From assembly GCA_013398955.1 (NCBI GenBank), contig VWPU01011600.1, positions 17,704 to 81,703 of the forward strand: 64,000 nucleotides of DNA, read 5' to 3'. The notes under the pieces were generated by a model. That model ran no database searches. It was not told the origin of the DNA and saw nothing but the letters and a program-made list of their open reading frames with translations. Shown in pieces: positions 60,243 to 64,000 of this stretch. The stretch is from Callaeas wilsoni. Lineage: Eukaryota; Chordata; Aves; Passeriformes; Callaeidae. Made by a program: the position numbers and the translations under genes. Each line of letters opens with the position of its first letter. Within the stretch, counting starts at the first letter, position 1.

Positions 60243-61477
60243 AGAATAGGGCACTATGGTCCTGTCAGTCCCACTTCAGTGCCTGGTAATATCATGGAAA
60301 AAATTACTGGGTGGTATTGAAAAATACCTGGAGGACAACACAGTCATCAGTCACAGCCAGCATAGCTCCATGAGAGCAAAGTCCTGCTTGTCAAACCTGA
60401 TTTCCTTCTATGACAGGGTAACCCATCTGGTTGATCTAGGAAAGCCACTAGATGTAATAATTTTGGATTTCAGTAAAGCTTTTGATACTGTCTCTCCCAG
60501 GATCCTTCCAGACAAAATGCCCAGCATTCAGCTGGATAAACACATTGTGGGATGGGTGAGCGACTGGCTCACGGGTTGGGCACAAAGGGTGACAGGGACT
60601 GGGGTGGCATCAGACTGGGGGCCTGTCACCAGTGAGGTTCTGCAGGGCTCCATCCTCAGCCCTGTGCTCTTCAACGTCTTCATTAATGATTTGGACCCAG
60701 GACTCAAAGGAACACTAAGGAAGTTTGCTGATGACACTAAATTGGAATGAGCTCTTGACTCCTTTGAGGGCAGAAAAGCCCTACAGAGAGACCTCAAAAA
60801 ATGAGAGAAATGGGCAATCACCAACCTTGTTTGTGAAGTTTAACACAGGCAAGTGCTGGATTCTGCACCTGGGATGGGGCACCGCGGCTGTGGGGATGGG
60901 CTGGGGAACGAGAGGCTGGAGAGCAGCTGCAGGAAGGGACCTGGGGGTCCTGCTCCATGGCCACTTGGACGTGAGTCAGCAGTGCCCTGGCAGCCAGGAG
61001 GGACATCCCTGTCCTGGGGGCATCAGGCCCAGCACTACCAGCCGGGCAGGGAGGGATTGTTCTGCTCTGCCCTGGGCTGGGGCGGCCTCACCTTGAGTGC
61101 TGGGGGCAGTTTGGGGCACCACAGCATAAAAAAGACATTAAGCCATTGGAGAGTGCCCAAAGGAGACCATGAGGATGGGGAAGGGTCTGGAGCAGAGGCC
61201 TTATGAGGAGCAGCCAAGGGCGCTTGGTGTGTTCAGCCTGGAGAAAAGGACACTGAGGGGAGACCTCACTGAGCTCGTCAACATCCTCCCAAGGGGCAGT
61301 GCAGGGGCAAGTACCAATCTCTGCTCTCTGTGACCAGGGACAGGACCCGAGGAAGCAGCATGAAGCTGAATCAGGAGAGGTTTAGGTTGGGTACTAGGAA
61401 AAGATTTTTCCCCTTGAAGGTGGTCAGGCACTGGAACAGCCTTGCTGGGAAAGCGGTCACAGCTCCAAGCCTGTTCC
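60243..61477 (+). mobile_element. CR1 LINE fragment with reverse-transcriptase remnant
   Basis: Plus-strand CR1 covering the late part of ORF2. An open stretch at 60256-60750 encodes reverse-transcriptase motifs: [12 protein letters not shown], then [20 protein letters not shown] and the catalytic FADDTK box near 60727-60744, ending at a TGA just after. Downstream the sequence is still CR1 (ending near CCAAGCCTGTTCCAG), but the frame is broken by stops and shifts, so it is a dead copy. The true 3' tail is missing. Confidence 0.92.
60256..60750 (+). pseudogene. CR1 ORF2 reverse-transcriptase fragment (dead)
   Basis: This 164-codon open stretch is part of the CR1 polymerase palm, with motif A ([10 protein letters not shown]) and motif C (FADD). 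The conserved VPQGS of motif B reads as LQGS. It has lost the endonuclease and the C-terminal part and stops prematurely. It is not a host gene. Confidence 0.9.
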
Positions 61478-63546
61478 AGTTTTGTCTTACAACTCCCTTC
61501 CTCCATGCTCCTACTTCTCTCCATCATTGCACATTCATTTAAGCTATCCATACTCTGCTACCAGACTGACTACTGCCAGCTTCCTTCATCCACATGAACT
61601 ACCATAAATCTCACCTTATTCCCACCTAAAATTTATAGAGGATGTCTTAAAGCTTTTCTGTTTTGCATATTATGGCTGCTGAATCAAATAGTAATCTTTT
61701 TGTTGTTTTAAATTTATGTTGGAATAGTTTGATAGATTATGGCCTTTTTCCAAGCAAAGGACTTGTCTAAATCTGCTTCTGAGTTACAAAGGGCTGGAAG
61801 TCTTATTGGCATGTGTTCTGAAGGATATATAAAAATATGTATCACTTATATAAAAAAACAACATTGAATTAGTCAAAGTTCAGGGATTAGTTTGTCAGTG
61901 AGATTTATGCCTTCAGAAAAATTCTTTCTCTATTATGTAGCCTTTCCATTAAGCCTGTCTTGTCAATTAAAGAAGAAATGCATCCTGATCCAGTGTCAAT
62001 CTACGGACATAATAATTAAAATAACTGCGGTATATATTAACATTTGGTTAAGTAGGTTATGTAGCTCCTCCAGTGGTACTATTTCTGGCATATTTTATCC
62101 CTAAATCATAGTTTAAATCAATTGTAATGTTAACTGATTCGTTTTTTGATCACTAAATAGTACACATGCTATGCTGTGTATTGCAATTTTGTATATTTTT
62201 AAAACTTGCTGAGCAGAAAGTAAAATACCATTGTGTACAGCTCTGTGAAACAATTTTCCAAACAAAAATGCTGCGAGTTCATAAATGTCATGTGGTCTTG
62301 TGCTTTATGTTTTTCTTTTTAGGAGCAGAGATTGTGTTGGTTGCAGGAACTATACACATATGGAGAAAATAAAAAAAACTTTAGTAATATCATATTTTTA
62401 GTCATTAGAATGTTAATTAATCAAATTTCTCAGATGAAATATGTAAAAGTGACAGTTTATGCATTTAATAAATGTTACTAAAATGTTTCTCACATCTAGT
62501 GACTTTCAATATAAATATTACTTTAGATATCTGGGAATATTTTAATAAAACTGCATGAGGGTAAAAATGTTGTCATCCCATTTAATGGAAACCTGCCACT
62601 TTTAGTAAACTTTATTGAATGGCTTTGATGTCTAATACAACTTTGTATTTGTGCAGAACAGCGTGTCTGGAAGAGGGTTACCCAACAACATAACCACTGA
62701 AAATCAAAAAAACCCTACTGAATATGAACAGTTCATATTCATTAAAGAAGAGATTCATAATGGTTTTATAGTTATTCTAACGTTAGAAGTAATTAAATAT
62801 ATTGTAGTGATGAAATGAAATTGAATTGACTGCTTGCACTGAAAGTTACATACATGACATTTTTATTCTTAGTTTCTATCTGAAATATAAATAATCCCTT
62901 TTTCAACTAGCCGTGCAATAATTTTTGCTGTAGCCCTTAAGATCTATTTTCACTTAGTGCGTGTGAGAAAGTTAAATAATTGTCAGAACTAAATGTTGAA
63001 AAATACTTGTATATATCCTTTTAAATGCATCTTGCAGAAGGTACAACTGCAAAAGTTCTATTTATTGGTTTGTTATTGATAAATAAGAAAACAAACTGTT
63101 AGCACAATAAAATAGAATTAGGGTAAGTAGGCTTGATTTTAATCCTAGTTTTGGTGCTGCTAATTGCTTGATCTCAGGTAGGTCTGAACGAGTATTTCTT
63201 GCTTTTTACGTATACAGACGGGTAAGATTATAATAACCCATTTCAGATCTGTTTAAGATTGATTAAATTAACATTTTAAGATTTGAACAGGGTGTTCTTG
63301 TCTGATTCTAAGTTTATTGCTAATGAAAAAGTAGAAAATTTTCATTTAAAGACATCAATCAGCTTTTACCAAAATAAAGTCCTAAGGATTTCTTTCCTAA
63401 TCTGCTTATAGATGTTAGGAAGTCTGCCATAAAACTCTCTCAAACCCTCAAGAATTTTTATTTTCTCTTTAGTGGACAGTGGAACATGAAGACATTGTAA
63501 TTTCATGTAATATTTCTTGTGACAGGAAGTATGGGGTATCTGGTTA
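61478..63546. other. Intergenic, AT-rich, nothing recognised
   Basis: About 2 kb without a gene. Small open frames (for example 61892-62104 and 62166-62372) have no known domain. Confidence 0.5.
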
Positions 63547-64000
63547 TGTTAGGTTTATGTCTGGTTATGTTTTTAGACTTTTAGTGGGAGCAGAGGAAGC
63601 CACGGAGGCTGCTTCTGAGAGAGAAGCTCCTCGAAACTTCTACTCTGTCCAGCAGAGCCAATCCCTAAAGGCTCTGACGACTGACATGTTGGCAGGCCCA
63701 ATGAGATAAGTTAGCAATGCCTCTGTGATGACATATTTAAGAAGGAGAAAGTTCCTCTTTCTTCCTGCTCTCCAAGGGGTGGGGAGGGGGCCGCTGGGCC
63801 CCTCCCTGGCGTGGCCGCTGGGATCATGCTGCCAGGGGGACCATCCCGATGCTGCGAGCAGCCACACGGCTGAGACCATGCAGCCGGGGCTAGTGCCGGG
63901 AGTGGCCACGCGGCCGAGATCGATGCGGCTGGAGCAGCGCCATCTCACGATGGCTTGCAATGATCTTTATTTGCTTTGCCGCTTTTAGGCAGCCATGCTG
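63547..64000 (+). mobile_element. LTR, same family as the 23.2-kb element, cut by the window edge
   Basis: From TGTTAGGTTTATG the sequence aligns with the LTR at 23155: GAGAAGCTCCTCGAAACTTC against GAGAAGCTGCTAGAAGCTTC, then GGCCCAATGAGA and ATGACATATTTAAGAAG. The TATA-like TATTTAAG is at 63734-63741, about 187 bp from the start, against 174 bp in the other copy. After 63800 it has three imperfect GGCTGAGA-type units (near 63813, 63862 and 63904). It runs off the right end. Confidence 0.82.

Overview
This is eukaryotic (vertebrate) genomic DNA, not bacterial, and almost certainly from a bird, most likely a songbird. The evidence is two multi-exon vertebrate genes with canonical GT-AG splice sites, several CR1 LINE fragments with the avian-type 3' end, and solo LTRs that resemble songbird endogenous-retrovirus families. 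Exons were read by eye in both strands. Every exon-exon phase closes, so each gene gives one uninterrupted spliced reading frame.

Layout. Positions 1-2557 hold the 3' flank and probable 3' UTR of RHPN2. Positions 2558-31682 (minus strand) hold the coding part of RHPN2 (rhophilin-2): 15 exons, 683 codons, with HR1, BRO1 and PDZ regions in order. Its GC-rich promoter lies at about 31250-32560. Its introns carry two solo LTRs with perfect target-site duplications, one of 6 bp (13348-14043) and one of 5 bp (23155-24486). Positions 32560-38990 are the divergent intergenic spacer, with two older LTR-like blocks near 33.3-33.8 kb and 34.9-35.6 kb. Positions 39424-53815 (plus strand) hold GPATCH1: 20 coding exons, 943 codons, a G-patch in exon 5, a GC-rich promoter, a YY1-type motif over the start codon, and a poly(A) signal at 54088-54093. 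Positions 54.1-64 kb are repeat-rich intergenic DNA: CR1 fragments, one CR1 split by a nested LTR-like insertion, an LTR at about 58.9-59.9 kb, and a truncated sister copy of the 23.2-kb LTR at the right edge.

The two genes are head to head, 7.7 kb apart start to start. Human 19q13.11 has the same pair and orientation, so this is conserved synteny rather than a functional operon. RHPN2 is a Rho-GTPase-binding scaffold linked to actin. GPATCH1 is a nuclear G-patch cofactor associated with the spliceosomal DEAH helicase DHX35. They share no known pathway.

I did not find a previously undescribed gene system. The points most worth checking are the dated LTR insertions, the uORF plus YY1 motif arrangement at the GPATCH1 start, tandem NAGNAG acceptors in GPATCH1, a possible extra GPATCH1 exon, and the nested insertion near 57.2-57.8 kb.
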